Assembly (NCBI GenBank): GCA_934168355.1
Contig: CAKPNI010000001.1
Coordinates: 30,475-94,474, forward strand
From: an uncultured Clostridia bacterium
GTDB lineage: Bacteria; Bacillota; Clostridia; TANB77; CAG-508
Length of the DNA: 64,000 nt
Direction: 5' to 3'
The position numbers and the translations under genes were made by a program. Every line of letters starts with the position of its first letter. Position 1 is the first letter of the stretch. Of this stretch, positions 43,423-53,555 are shown one piece after another. The notes beneath the pieces were generated by a model. The model saw nothing but the letters and a program-made list of their open reading frames with translations. It did no database searches and was not told the DNA's origin.

Positions 43423-45835
43423 CTAAATTTCTCTTTTTAAATTCCCATTAGTAAAATCTTTACCCTCAAAACGTTTACCATCTTTAACAGTTCTAATAAT
43501 ATTATTAATTTCATCAACATTTTCATCCAAAATATCAATTCTAACAAAATCAACATTAAATTCATCAAAATTTATAGAAGTAATTTTGCTATTATAAATA
43601 GTGCTAATAGTTTGTAAATTATCTGGAACAACCCTAAACAAAAAGCCCATTCTATCTTTAAGAAAATACTTATTATTGGAATAGCAAAGCTTTTTACAAT
43701 CTGTATAGCACTTGTTAGATTTACCTAAAACACAATAATTCATAGTCATAACAGGAATGTTTCCATAAACAATTAATTCATTATGTTCAAAAGGATTCTT
43801 ACATAAACTCAAAATTCCACTTTCATCTAATTCAGGAGATAACGTTACAGCAGATAGATTTAAATTTTTTAAACCTTTTGCGGAAAATGTATTATACAAA
43901 TTCAAAGTGTAATTTCCAACAATATCAAGACCTTTAGCTGAAGTAGGAATAAACTTAAGCTCTGATAAATTTGATATAACAATTCCTTTTATGTTAAATT
44001 TATCTATGCTTTTTTCTATAACCTTTTTAGATAATTCTATTTTATTTTTTCTAATAATTGAAGGCATATAGATGTATAAATTAAAATTATCAGAAAAATA
44101 TTTAAGTACCTTAGCATATTTAGTGTTTGCAAAATATTTCAAAGGAATATATAATTTTTCAACTTTATCTAAACTTAAATAATCAAAATCCAAATTATTT
44201 AGTAGGAGTGATACCATAGGTGTTTTATGATTAATAGTTGGATTAAATTGAGGCATATGTAAATTAACATCTTTTATATCATCATGTTTAAATCCATTAA
44301 TAATTTTTTCTCTAATCATATTTATACCTGTACGTCTGATATCATTTAGTACAGAAACAGGAATAAACAAATTGTCATCCAAATCAATATCAAAATTTTC
44401 GAATTCAAATTCCGTATCTAAAGTTTTGTTAAACTTAAGAATAATTGTCTCATTTGTTATACTTGCTTTTTGAGCAGGATCTGGGATATAGTCATAAACA
44501 TAATTAACATCTTTGCCAAAATTTTTACAAGATATTTGAGCTTTAATTTTTTTACCATTTTTTATTATTAATTTACAATCTAATTTATTTTTGACATTTT
44601 CTTTTGAATAACTATTTTTAGCAATATCGGAAAGACTCTTATCAGAAATTTTATATATTTTATCACCAATATTTATATTTCCTTTCATTCTGCCAAAAGA
44701 AACTGTTTGCAAAGGCTGAGCATTTTTTATATTTCTATTTTTATCAAGCAATTCAGAAACTATATATTTAGTAGGTTCTTTTTCAAAAGTAATAGAATCT
44801 CCAACCGACAAATTAGTTTGAACATTAGAAGTTACAAGACCTTTATTTTTATTGTATTTTGAAATTTTACCCAAATATAATCCCATATTATTTTGTTTTT
44901 CTTTAAAAACAAGTTTGCGATTTTCATTTGAACTTAAGTGACCATCAGAAAATCCACCTCTATTAAAAACTTGCATTAATTTAATTTTATCATTATTATC
45001 TATTTCATATTTTTTAGTTTTATCTAAAGCCAAATCAATGTATTTCCTGTAAATTTTTGTAACAGTAGCAACATATTCAGGGCTTTTCATTCTACCCTCA
45101 ATTTTAAAAGAGGTTACACCAGCACCAATTAGCATAGGTAGATATTCAAGAGTACATAAATCGCGAGTACTTAATAAATAACCTTTATCTAATTTAGATG
45201 TTGATTTATTTTGATTTTCTTCAATTAATTCATATGGAAGTCTGCAAGTTTGAGCACATTTTCCACGATTTCCGTGAACGACCACCAATCATACTTGAAA
45301 ATAAACATTGACCTGAATATGAAATACAAAGAGCTCCATGAATAAAGACTTCTATTTCAATATCGGTATTCTTACAGATGTATTCGATTTCTTCTAAAGA
45401 AAGCTCTCGAGAAAGCACAACTCTTTTAAAACCCAATTCTTTTAAAAGATTAACTCCTTCTAAATTATGAACTGTCATTTGAGTACTTGCATGAATTGGT
45501 AGACTCGGAATTTTATTTATAAGTTCAGTTGCTAAACCTAGGTCCTGAACTATTATTGCATCAATTCCAAATTCATATGCCTTTTTGGCAAGATTAAATG
45601 CAGCTTCAAATTCATCTTCTTTTATTAGAGTATTTAGTGTTAGATTTGTTTTAACATTTCTTAATTTAGCATAGTTTATTGCTTCTTCTAAAGTTTTATC
45701 ATCAAAGTTTGAAGCAAAGGCTCTTGCACCAAATGATTTTGCCCCAAAATATACTGCGTTTGCTCCATTTTGTACTGCAGCTTTTAAACATTCAAAATCT
45801 CCTACTGGAGAAAGTAATTCTATCATTTTCTTCAT
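43423..45835 (-). CDS. U32 family peptidase (with C-terminal domain), needs +1 recoding at CGG-A
   Basis: The N-terminal part reads ELLSPVGDFECLKAAVQNGANAVYFG, then VFIHGALCISYSGQCLFSSMIGG, the U32 collagenase-like/RlhA-type core. The zero frame meets CGG-A (45272-45274 on the plus strand) and ends 15 codons later. Dropping the C gives GGRS-G-NRGKCAQTCRLPYEL, the conserved cysteine-rich U32 signature with its glycine, then GVTSFKIEGRMKSPEYV. The protein continues to 43423 (803 residues), including a DUF3656-like region. Members act in rRNA hydroxylation or peptide hydrolysis; which applies here is unknown. Confidence 0.92.
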
Positions 45836-45895
45836 TCCTTTTTATTTTAATGTAAATATTATATCACATTTTTGTAACCAAAAACAATGTTATTT

Positions 45896-45904
45896 CATAA
45901 TATA
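45896..45904 (+). promoter_or_regulatory. Possible sigma-K-like -10 box
   Basis: CATAATATA (CATAnnnTA form) with AACC about 16 bases upstream, ahead of the small cysteine-rich coat-like gene. Tentative. Confidence 0.3.
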
Positions 45905-45931
45905 AAGTAAATTAAAAAGGAGGTTTTTGTT

Positions 45932-46114
45932 ATGCCAGAAAATAGTATAAATATGCAAGACAACAATAATCGTTGCTGTGGTGGATGTGGATGCAATAAT
46001 GGTGGATTTTTAAATGGTCTATTTGGAGGAAATGATAGTGAAATTTTATTCTTCATAATAATCTTTTTACTTTTATTTACTAATTTTGGATGCTGCGGAT
46101 GCGGTAGAGGTTAA
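45932..46114 (+). CDS. Small cysteine/glycine-rich membrane protein, YjcZ-like
   Basis: 60 residues. RCCGGCGCNNGGFLNGLFGG, then a membrane segment SEILFFIIIFLLLFTNF and a GCCGCGRG end. This resembles YjcZ-type sporulation proteins. Strong AAAAGGAGG site; followed by a hairpin terminator (46136-46162). Confidence 0.65.
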   Translation: MPENSINMQDNNNRCCGGCGCNNGGFLNGLFGGNDSEILFFIIIFLLLFTNFGCCGCGRG

Positions 46115-46135
46115 ACATATAGGTATATGAAAAAG

Positions 46136-46162
46136 TAGCGATATGTATTGCTATTTTTTCTT
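46136..46162 (+). terminator. Terminator after the YjcZ-like gene
   Basis: TAGCGATA/TATTGCTA stem (one G-U) with a two-base centre, followed by TTTTTT. Confidence 0.75.
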
Positions 46163-46210
46163 TTTTTTAGTACAATATAACCACAAAAAAGAAAGAGAGT
46201 TGACAAAAAA

Positions 46211-47014
46211 ATGAATAAACAAGAATTACTAAAAGACTATAAAAATCAAGAGGATAAGCTATTACTAGCAGTTGTACTAGACAAAATAGAATTTTGCAAA
46301 AGCAAAAATAAAATAGAATATACCGACTTTTTAAATCTAGCAGAACAAGACCTAGTAGATAAATTTTTAAAAAAAATAAACTTCCAAAATTACTATTTCT
46401 TTGGAGGAGCAGGAGAAGCAGAAAGAAAAATCCTAATTATATATCCAGAAAAACTAACAGAAGAAATGGCAAGAAAAAATCACAAAAAAATGATAAGTGT
46501 AATAAAAATCACATTACCAATTGCATTAGACGAAGAATATGACCATAGAAGATATCTAGGTGCAATAATGAAACTAGGGGTTGAAAGAGAAAAAGTTGGG
46601 GATATTTCGGTTAAATCAAAGGGAGCAGAAATTGTTGTAAAAAATGAAATTCAAAAATTTTTAGTGCAGAATTTAGGTTCTTTAACCAGATTTTCATCGG
46701 CAGAAATTGAAGTTATGAATATTGAAGATTTACAAGAAATAGAAGCTCAAAAAGTTGAAATTACCGAAATTGTTGCTTCATTAAGACTGGATAATATAGT
46801 TGCAAGTTTAGCTAGAACTTCAAGAGGCAAGGCTGTGGATATGCTTGAGCAAGAAAGAGTATTTTTAAACTTTAAAAACGAAACAAAAGCTTCTAAAACA
46901 GTTAAAGTAGGAGATATTATTACTATTAGAGGAAAGGGAAGATTTGTGTTTAAAGAGATTTCGGGTAATACTAGAAAAGGTAGATTTGTGATTAAGATTG
47001 ATAAATTTATATAA
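46211..47014 (+). CDS. ylmH: YlmH-like S4-domain RNA-binding protein
   Basis: 267 residues. The fold is that of YlmH: an N-terminal domain with FFGGAGEAERKILIIYP, a middle domain with HRRYLGAIMKLGVEREKVGDI, and a C-terminal S4 domain with IVASLRLDNIVASLARTSRGKAVDML. YlmH binds ribosomes and can act in rescue of stalled 50S-peptidyl-tRNA. Usually in the ftsZ/sepF region; here it is alone before recN. Confidence 0.92.
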   Translation: MNKQELLKDYKNQEDKLLLAVVLDKIEFCKSKNKIEYTDFLNLAEQDLVDKFLKKINFQNYYFFGGAGEAERKILIIYPEKLTEEMARKNHKKMISVIKITLPIALDEEYDHRRYLGAIMKLGVEREKVGDISVKSKGAEIVVKNEIQKFLVQNLGSLTRFSSAEIEVMNIEDLQEIEAQKVEITEIVASLRLDNIVASLARTSRGKAVDMLEQERVFLNFKNETKASKTVKVGDIITIRGKGRFVFKEISGNTRKGRFVIKIDKFI

Positions 47015-47175
47015 GGTGGTACTTTAATGAAATGAGTAGGAATAGGAGAGTGTGATTTTTAGGGATTGTGTATAAAGGACAACTATTATATAGATAAAAA
47101 AATGTATATAAAGCACATAAATGATATATTATTATTAAAATAAAATGGTAATTTTTTGATTTTTCATTGAAATAA

Positions 47176-47280
47176 AAAGGGCTGGTTCTTGACTTAATTG
47201 GATCGGCTCTTTTTGTATAGAATAAAAAACGAAAAAACTTTCGCAAAAACTCTTGACAAAAATCAAAAAACATATATAAT
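47176..47280 (+). promoter_or_regulatory. Terminator and recN promoter in the 47015-47326 gap
   Basis: The gap holds an imperfect hairpin (AAAAAGGGCTGGTTC with GGATCGGCTCTTTTT, 47176-47215) acting as terminator. TTGACA (47253), 16 bases, TATAAT (47275) follows 47 bases before recN. I saw no clear LexA box. Confidence 0.65.
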
Positions 47281-47326
47281 CTATACGAACACGAATTCGC
47301 AAAACGAAAATTTGGAGGTATAGAAA

Positions 47327-48961
47327 ATGATAACAAATTTACACATAAAAAATATAGGAATAATAGATGATATAGAAATAGACCTAGGACAATCACTAAA
47401 TGTCCTAACAGGAGAAACAGGAGCTGGAAAAAGCTTAATAATAGGTTCTTTAAACATAATATCAGGAGGCAGATTTTCGAAAGACATGATAAGAAAAGGA
47501 GAAACAAACTCATTTGTAGAAGTAGCCCTATATGAGCCAGAAAACGAAAACGCAATAGATGGAACAATAATAATATCAAGAGAAATAAATGTAAATGGTA
47601 AAAACATGTGTAAAATAAATGGAAGAATGGTAACAGTAAATGAGCTAAAAGAATTCATGAAAAAAATAATAGAAATACATGGACAAAATGATAGTCAAAA
47701 TCTATTAGATAATAAAGAACATATAAAATACCTAGACAATTTCATAGGAAAAGAAATAAAAGAGCTAAAAGAAAAATACAAAGAACAATATATAAGATAT
47801 TTAGAAATAAAAAAAGAACTAAAAGAAAACTATGGAGACGAAAAAGAAAGACAAAGAAAGCTAGATTTACTAAAATACCAATTTCAAGAGATAGAAGAAG
47901 CGGAATTAGTAGATGGAGAAGAAGAAGAACTAGCAAATAAGCAAAAAATAATAATAAATGCCGAAAAAATAGCCAAAACATTGCAAGAAGTAGATTTAGC
48001 AATCGGAGACAATGCAATAGATATAATAAGTAATAGTATAAGAAATTTAGAAAAAATAGAAAATTTTGATAGTAAATACCAAGAAACAGCCAATAACCTA
48101 AAAAGTGCATATTATGAATTACAAGAAGTATCAAGAGACATAACAAGCTACAAAGATGAAGTAGATTTTGATGAAGATGAGCAAAAACAAATAGAAGAAA
48201 GACTAGACCTAATATTTTCATTAAAAAGAAAATATGGAAACTCTGTAAAAGAAATATTAGAATATAAAGAAGAAGTAGAGCAAGAAATATATAGAATAGA
48301 CAACCTAGAAGAATACACAAATAATCTAAAAGAAGAACAAAAAGAAGTAACCCAAAAATTAGATAATTTGGCAAAAAAAATACATGACCTAAGAGAAAAA
48401 AATGCAGTAGAACTATCAAAAGAAATAAACAAAAATCTCCAAGACCTAGAAATGAAAAATGCAAAAGTAAATATTCATACAGATTATATAGAAGAAGAAT
48501 ATTACGAAAACGGAAAAGACAAAGTAATATTTTTCATAAGAACAAATATAGGAGAAGATGAAAAAGAGCTAAGTAAAATAGCATCAGGAGGAGAAATGTC
48601 AAGAATAATGCTAGCAATAAAAACAGTACTTGCAAGTACTGATAATACTTCAAGTTTAGTATTTGACGAAATAGATACAGGAATAAGTGGAAAAGCGGCA
48701 AATGCGGTGGCAGAAAAACTATCAAAAATAGCGGAAAAACATCAAGTATTATGTATTTCACATTTACCAAATATAGCAGCAGTAGCAGACTATCATTATT
48801 TCATAAGTAAAAGCATAGTAAATGATAGAACATCAACATCAATAAGACAATTAAATGAAGAAGAAAAAATACATGAAATAGCAAGGATATCATCAGGAGA
48901 AATAAACGAAATAAGTATAAAATACGCAGAAAAACTTAGACTTAAAAAGATAGCAGTATAA
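47327..48961 (+). CDS. recN: DNA repair protein RecN
   Basis: SMC-like ATPase of double-strand break repair. 544 residues. Walker A LTGETGAGKSLIIG at the N-terminus, a long central coiled coil (about 150-380), then the ABC signature IASGGEMSRIMLAIK and Walker B SSLVFDEIDTGISG. Slightly short, from a shorter coil. Start after TTTGGAGG. Confidence 0.97.
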   Translation: MITNLHIKNIGIIDDIEIDLGQSLNVLTGETGAGKSLIIGSLNIISGGRFSKDMIRKGETNSFVEVALYEPENENAIDGTIIISREINVNGKNMCKINGRMVTVNELKEFMKKIIEIHGQNDSQNLLDNKEHIKYLDNFIGKEIKELKEKYKEQYIRYLEIKKELKENYGDEKERQRKLDLLKYQFQEIEEAELVDGEEEELANKQKIIINAEKIAKTLQEVDLAIGDNAIDIISNSIRNLEKIENFDSKYQETANNLKSAYYELQEVSRDITSYKDEVDFDEDEQKQIEERLDLIFSLKRKYGNSVKEILEYKEEVEQEIYRIDNLEEYTNNLKEEQKEVTQKLDNLAKKIHDLREKNAVELSKEINKNLQDLEMKNAKVNIHTDYIEEEYYENGKDKVIFFIRTNIGEDEKELSKIASGGEMSRIMLAIKTVLASTDNTSSLVFDEIDTGISGKAANAVAEKLSKIAEKHQVLCISHLPNIAAVADYHYFISKSIVNDRTSTSIRQLNEEEKIHEIARISSGEINEISIKYAEKLRLKKIAV

Positions 48962-49039
48962 AAATAATATATGAAGCGGTTGAAAAAAGCAAAGAAATGT
49001 TGTATTATATACAAAAATTTAACAAAAAAGGTGATTATT

Positions 49040-50968
49040 ATGCTAGAAAAAGTAAACGACACAAAAGATTTGAAGAAATTAACAATAAAAGAGAAAGAAG
49101 AATTAGCAAAAGACATAAGAAAATACATAATAGAAGTAGTATCAAAAAATGGAGGACATCTAGCTTCAAATCTTGGAGTTGTAGAACTTACACTAGCATT
49201 GGAAAGTGTATTTGATGTAAATAAAGACAAAATAGTTTGGGATGTGGGGCATCAAACATATGTGCATAAAATTTTAAATGGAAGAAAAGAAGCTTTACAA
49301 AATATAAGAAAATTGAATGGAATAGCGGGATTTCCGAAAACAAAGGAATCAGAAACAGATTGCTTTAACACAGGACATAGTAGTACATCAATATCAGCGG
49401 CAATGGGAATGGCTAAAGCAAGAGATATAAAAAAAGAAAAAAATTCGGTAATAGCAGTAATTGGTGATGGAGCATTAACCGGCGGAATGGCGCTAGAAGC
49501 ATTAAATCATATAGGAAGTTCAAGAACAAATGTCATAGTTGTTTTAAATGATAATGAAATGAGTATATCTAAAAATATTGGCGGAATAAATATGCTTTTA
49601 AGTAAACTAAGAGCCAGAAAGTTGTACACAGTATCAAATAAATCTGGTAAAAGAATTCTGGAAAAAATACCAGTTGTGGGTGAATTTTTAATAAAACTTG
49701 TAAGAAGAATAAAACAAGGAGTAAAGCAACTAATTATACCTAAAATGTTTTTTGAAGATATAGGATTTAAATACTTAGGTCCAATAGATGGACACAATAT
49801 TGAAGATATGGAACTAATTTTTAAAAGAGCTAAAGAATTAGATGAGCCAGTTTTAATCCATGTATTAACCAAAAAGGGAAAAGGGTATAAACCAGCAGAG
49901 GAAGAACCAGATAAATTTCATGCAACATCTCCATTTGAGATAGAAACAGGAAAGCCAAAAAAACAAAAAGGTAAAGACTATTCGAAAGTTTTCGGAGAAG
50001 AGCTTGTTAAAATAGCTGGAAAAAATAAAAATGTTGTTGCAATTACAGCATCAATGAAAGATGGAACAGGTTTAACGGAATTTGCAAAAAAATATCCAGA
50101 TAGATTTTTCGATGTTGGAATAGCTGAGCAACATGCTTTAACATTTGCAGCAGGTTTGGCAAAAGAGGGAATGGTACCATTTGTGCCAATATATTCATCA
50201 TTTTATCAAAGAGCATATGACCAAGTAATTCATGATATTTGCATGCAAAACTTACCTGTAATAATGTGTGTAGATAGAGCAGGAATAGTAGGAGCAGATG
50301 GAGAAACGCATCAAGGAATTCTAGATTTATCATTTTTTAAAGTAATACCAAACATAACAATAATGGCACCAAAGGATTTTAAAGAATTAGAAGACATGAT
50401 GAATTTTGCTGTAACTTTAAATAAACCAGTTGTAATACGATACCCAAGAGGTGGAGAGGCAAAAGAAAAATTTATTACACATACTTTAATACAATATAAA
50501 AAATGCGATTTTTTAACATTAGGTAATGATGTAACAATTATTGCGATTGGAAATCAAGTAAGCAAGGCTATGAATATTTGTAGAAAATTAAAGAAAATAA
50601 AAATAAATGCAGAAGTTATAAATGCAAGATTTTTAAAACCATTTGATAAACATCCTATTATAAAATCCATCGGAAAAACACGTTTTGTAGTGACATTAGA
50701 AGATAATACATTAGTAGGAGGATTAGGGGCAGAAGTAAAAGAAATAATAGCAGAAAAACATATATCAAATGTTACAATAAAAAATTTTGGATATCCAGAT
50801 GTATTTGTTGAGCATGGTACACCACAAGAATTAGAAGAAAAATATAAAATAGATGAAAAATCTATATTTAATTACATAAAAAAAGAATTTGAATATAAAA
50901 AAAGAATGAAAAAAAGAAAATATGAAAATGATTTCAAACGACCTAGAGCTATAACAGGACAAGAATGA
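49040..50968 (+). CDS. dxs: 1-deoxy-D-xylulose-5-phosphate synthase
   Basis: First enzyme of the MEP isoprenoid pathway, thiamine diphosphate dependent. 642 residues from ATG 49040 (AAAAAGGTGAT upstream; the longer frame from 48971 lacks an SD). GHLASNLGVVELTLAL, VIGDGALTGGMALEAL (ThDP motif), GPIDGHNIEDM, then the transketolase-type DVGIAEQHALTFAAGLA. The C-terminus has an extra basic tail (KKRMKKRKYEND) not usual in Dxs. Confidence 0.97.
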   Translation: MLEKVNDTKDLKKLTIKEKEELAKDIRKYIIEVVSKNGGHLASNLGVVELTLALESVFDVNKDKIVWDVGHQTYVHKILNGRKEALQNIRKLNGIAGFPKTKESETDCFNTGHSSTSISAAMGMAKARDIKKEKNSVIAVIGDGALTGGMALEALNHIGSSRTNVIVVLNDNEMSISKNIGGINMLLSKLRARKLYTVSNKSGKRILEKIPVVGEFLIKLVRRIKQGVKQLIIPKMFFEDIGFKYLGPIDGHNIEDMELIFKRAKELDEPVLIHVLTKKGKGYKPAEEEPDKFHATSPFEIETGKPKKQKGKDYSKVFGEELVKIAGKNKNVVAITASMKDGTGLTEFAKKYPDRFFDVGIAEQHALTFAAGLAKEGMVPFVPIYSSFYQRAYDQVIHDICMQNLPVIMCVDRAGIVGADGETHQGILDLSFFKVIPNITIMAPKDFKELEDMMNFAVTLNKPVVIRYPRGGEAKEKFITHTLIQYKKCDFLTLGNDVTIIAIGNQVSKAMNICRKLKKIKINAEVINARFLKPFDKHPIIKSIGKTRFVVTLEDNTLVGGLGAEVKEIIAEKHISNVTIKNFGYPDVFVEHGTPQELEEKYKIDEKSIFNYIKKEFEYKKRMKKRKYENDFKRPRAITGQE

Positions 50969-51002
50969 ATATAGATAAAAATAAATGAAAATCCATTTGA
51001 TA

Positions 51003-51867
51003 TTAAAGAAATTTAAATGGATTTTCATTTAGCTCAAAAGATATATATTTTTTTGAAATTGGATGACAAAAAGAAAGCCTATAACATGCTAAAGCTTGTC
51101 CATTTATTAGGTCAGACTTGGTGCCATATAAATCATCACCTAATAAAGGATGACCAATTGAAGAAAAATGCACTCTGATTTGATGAGTTCTACCAGTTTC
51201 TAAAATACATTTTACAAGTGTAAATGAATTATATTTTTTTATAACCTCAAAATGAGTAACTGCATGTTTTCCATTTGCTGATATGCATCTTTCTATTATA
51301 CTATCAGGTTTTCTTGCAATTGGTTTTTCTATAGTTCCGTTTAACATCTGATAATTTACCACAAACAACAGCTAGGTATTCCTTTCTAAAATTTTTGCTA
51401 GCCATTTGCTTAATTAAACACTCTTGTATGTATTCGTTTTTAGCAAAAATAATTAAACCAGAAGTATTTAAGTCAAGTCTATTTACGGGTCTGATTTTTT
51501 TATGTAAATTAATTTTATCAAAATAAAATTTAACACCATTTGAAAGAGTATTATCAAAATGACTAAAAGATGGGTGTACTGCAATGCCAGCAGGTTTATT
51601 AAGGACAATAAAAGCTTCATCTTCATAAATTATATTTAAATTCATTTTGGTAGGAATTATATTAGAATTATCTTCAGTATAACTAAAATCGATAGATATC
51701 ATATCATTTATATGTACATAGTTTCTAGTATCGCAAATTTGATTATTAACTTTTACTAATTTATTATTAATTAATTTACTAAAAAGTCTAGATGAAATAT
51801 TTAAATTTTGTTTTAAAATATTATTGATTATTTGGTTATCTTTTTCTACTTTGTAATATAAAATCAT
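51003..51867 (-). CDS. RluA/RluD-family rRNA pseudouridine synthase, needs +1 recoding at CGG-A
   Basis: 287 residues. S4 domain at the N-terminus (ISSRLFSKLINNKLVKVNNQ), then the catalytic IRPVNRLDLNTSGLIIFAK with the essential Asp in RLD. The zero frame meets CGG-A at 51337-51339 and stops about ten codons on. Dropping the C gives GKLSDVK-G-TIEKPIARKPDS, where RluD-type enzymes have a G-x-I-x-x-PI motif, and continues LVKCILETGRTHQIRVHFSSIGHPLLGDDLYG, the second conserved signature. Which rRNA site it modifies cannot be told. Confidence 0.92.
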
Positions 51868-51945
51868 AAAATATAGGTCCTTTCTAATTATGTAAAAGTG
51901 TCCTAGTTTTAATAGAACACTTCAAAGTATATAGCATATTACACA

Positions 51946-52386
51946 CTAATCATTGTTGTCTTTATAGCTATTTCTATTAGAAACACTTGCAGTATAATAA
52001 TATACTAAAGCAACTATTGCAACAGCTGCAATTGCTAAAATTAACCAGATCCATGTAGTAGAATTCATACCAAGTAATGTTGTATCAGTAGTAGCAGTTC
52101 TTCTAGCGGTATAATTTCCCGAATTTGAATCTGATGTCATAAATGAAACGCCATTATTAGTCATTCCGTTAGCAGCATTTTCCATATCTCCAGTAGCATT
52201 TTTTGATGTATTTGAGATATCTTTTGCAGCATTTTCGATACTATTTTCGGCATCACCTACTACGTTCCTAACAGAGTTTGCAGCTTCTCCCATAGCATCT
52301 TTTCCATCTGTTGCAAAGGCATAAGTAAATCCTAAAACGGAAAATATACTAAATAATAGCAATCCTAATATAAATTTTTTTTGCAT
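51946..52386 (-). CDS. Secreted membrane-anchored protein, alanine/asparagine rich
   Basis: 146 residues. Signal peptide (about 1-25, ending AFATD), a helical alanine/asparagine-rich stretch (GEAANSVRNVVGDAENSIENAAKD), a disordered stretch and a C-terminal membrane segment (about 110-130). No sortase motif. SD AGGAGGATG. Family not recognised. Confidence 0.7.
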   Translation of the reverse strand: MQKKFILGLLLFSIFSVLGFTYAFATDGKDAMGEAANSVRNVVGDAENSIENAAKDISNTSKNATGDMENAANGMTNNGVSFMTSDSNSGNYTARRTATTDTTLLGMNSTTWIWLILAIAAVAIVALVYYYTASVSNRNSYKDNND

Positions 52387-52514
52387 TGTATCATCCTCCT
52401 AAAAAAATAGTTTAAAATTAAACCTAGTAATATTATTATTTTTTTAGGTTAAAATATACTATGAAAAAATTTGAAAAAATAAAACAAGCAATAACAACTA
52501 TTGCTTGATAAAAA

Positions 52515-52934
52515 TTAATTATTACTTAATCTTATTAGAATTGCTATTGCAAAAAATATTAATAAAACACCAACTACAATTAATGCTATATTTATAAGAT
52601 TAGCAACAGCAGATGTATTTGAACTTGGAGCGGATGATACACTACTTACAGTTGATGTAACATTTGAATTCTGAGTCAAGTTAGTGTTAGAAGAGTCATT
52701 TTGTGATGATGTGTTGTTTGAAGTAGAAGTAGAATTAACACTAGAGTTTGTTTGACTAGTATTTTCAGTGTTATTTGTTGTAGATGAATTATCTGCTATT
52801 TGAGAATTAGCAGACGAATTATTTGTTGATGTAGTAGTGTTTTCGGTTAAGTTTAAATCGATACCATAACAATAATTAAAAGTAAATAACATTACTATAA
52901 CAAATAATAGTATAATTTTGATTGATTTTGACAT
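52515..52934 (-). CDS. Serine/threonine/asparagine-rich surface protein
   Basis: 139 residues. Signal peptide (about 1-24), a low-complexity domain of S, T and N (about 28-105), then a membrane segment (about 112-134). Same architecture as its neighbour at 51946, suggesting a related pair of wall-facing proteins. SD AAGGAGGAA. Function unknown. Confidence 0.7.
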   Translation of the reverse strand: MSKSIKIILLFVIVMLFTFNYCYGIDLNLTENTTTSTNNSSANSQIADNSSTTNNTENTSQTNSSVNSTSTSNNTSSQNDSSNTNLTQNSNVTSTVSSVSSAPSSNTSAVANLINIALIVVGVLLIFFAIAILIRLSNN

Positions 52935-53102
52935 AATAATTCCTCCTTATAATTTTTTCATTTGACTTACAATAATAGTATAATAACACAAAAAAAGACA
53001 TTTTGTCTATAATTTTTATAAAAATTATAAAAATATGTTTTATATTATTGTAAAAAGAGCAAGTTTTTGATAAAATAACTGCATAAATTGGGAGGGATAC
53101 CA

Positions 53103-53555
53103 ATGTATTCAATAGAAGAATTCGATAAAGCCAAAACAAAAATATTAAGATATATATTGTACAAAAGAAGAACTGAACAAGAGGTAAGGACAAAGTTCAA
53201 AAATGACATACAAGAAGAAATGCTAGATGATGCAATACAATACTTAAAAGAAGCTAAATACATAGATGACGAAGAATATATAGAAAGAATAGTAAATAAC
53301 TTTAAAATATTAAAAAAAATGTCAATAATAGAACTAAAATATAAATTACAAGCAAAAGGCTTAAATAAAGATTTAATAGAAGACTATATATATCAAAACA
53401 AGGAAGACCTTATAGAATATGAAATAAATTCTGCAGAAAAAATAATACAAAAAAGGGACCAAGAAAAACCAGAAATTATAGCATATTTAATGAAAAAAGG
53501 ATATAAAAGAGATAGTATAAACAAAGCATTTGAAAGAGTAGAGAAAGGAGAATAA
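53103..53555 (+). CDS. recX: Regulatory protein RecX
   Basis: 150 residues. Inhibitor of RecA filament growth. Three-helix repeats are visible: ILRYILYKRRTEQEVRTKF, LKEAKYIDDEEYIERIVNNF, ELKYKLQAKGLNKDLIEDYI and YLMKKGYKRDSINKAF. ATG 53103 is chosen since GGGAGGG lies ahead of it. It overlaps the next gene's start by one base. Confidence 0.9.
   Translation: MYSIEEFDKAKTKILRYILYKRRTEQEVRTKFKNDIQEEMLDDAIQYLKEAKYIDDEEYIERIVNNFKILKKMSIIELKYKLQAKGLNKDLIEDYIYQNKEDLIEYEINSAEKIIQKRDQEKPEIIAYLMKKGYKRDSINKAFERVEKGE

Noticed and set aside
28286..51339. The six frame breaks as ordinary pseudogenes or sequencing errors
   Set aside because: Every break is one extra base, always the C of an in-frame CGG before A, with intact conserved sequence on both sides and essential genes among them. 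Decay or random error should give mixed indels and stops at varied codons. Not fully excluded without reads.
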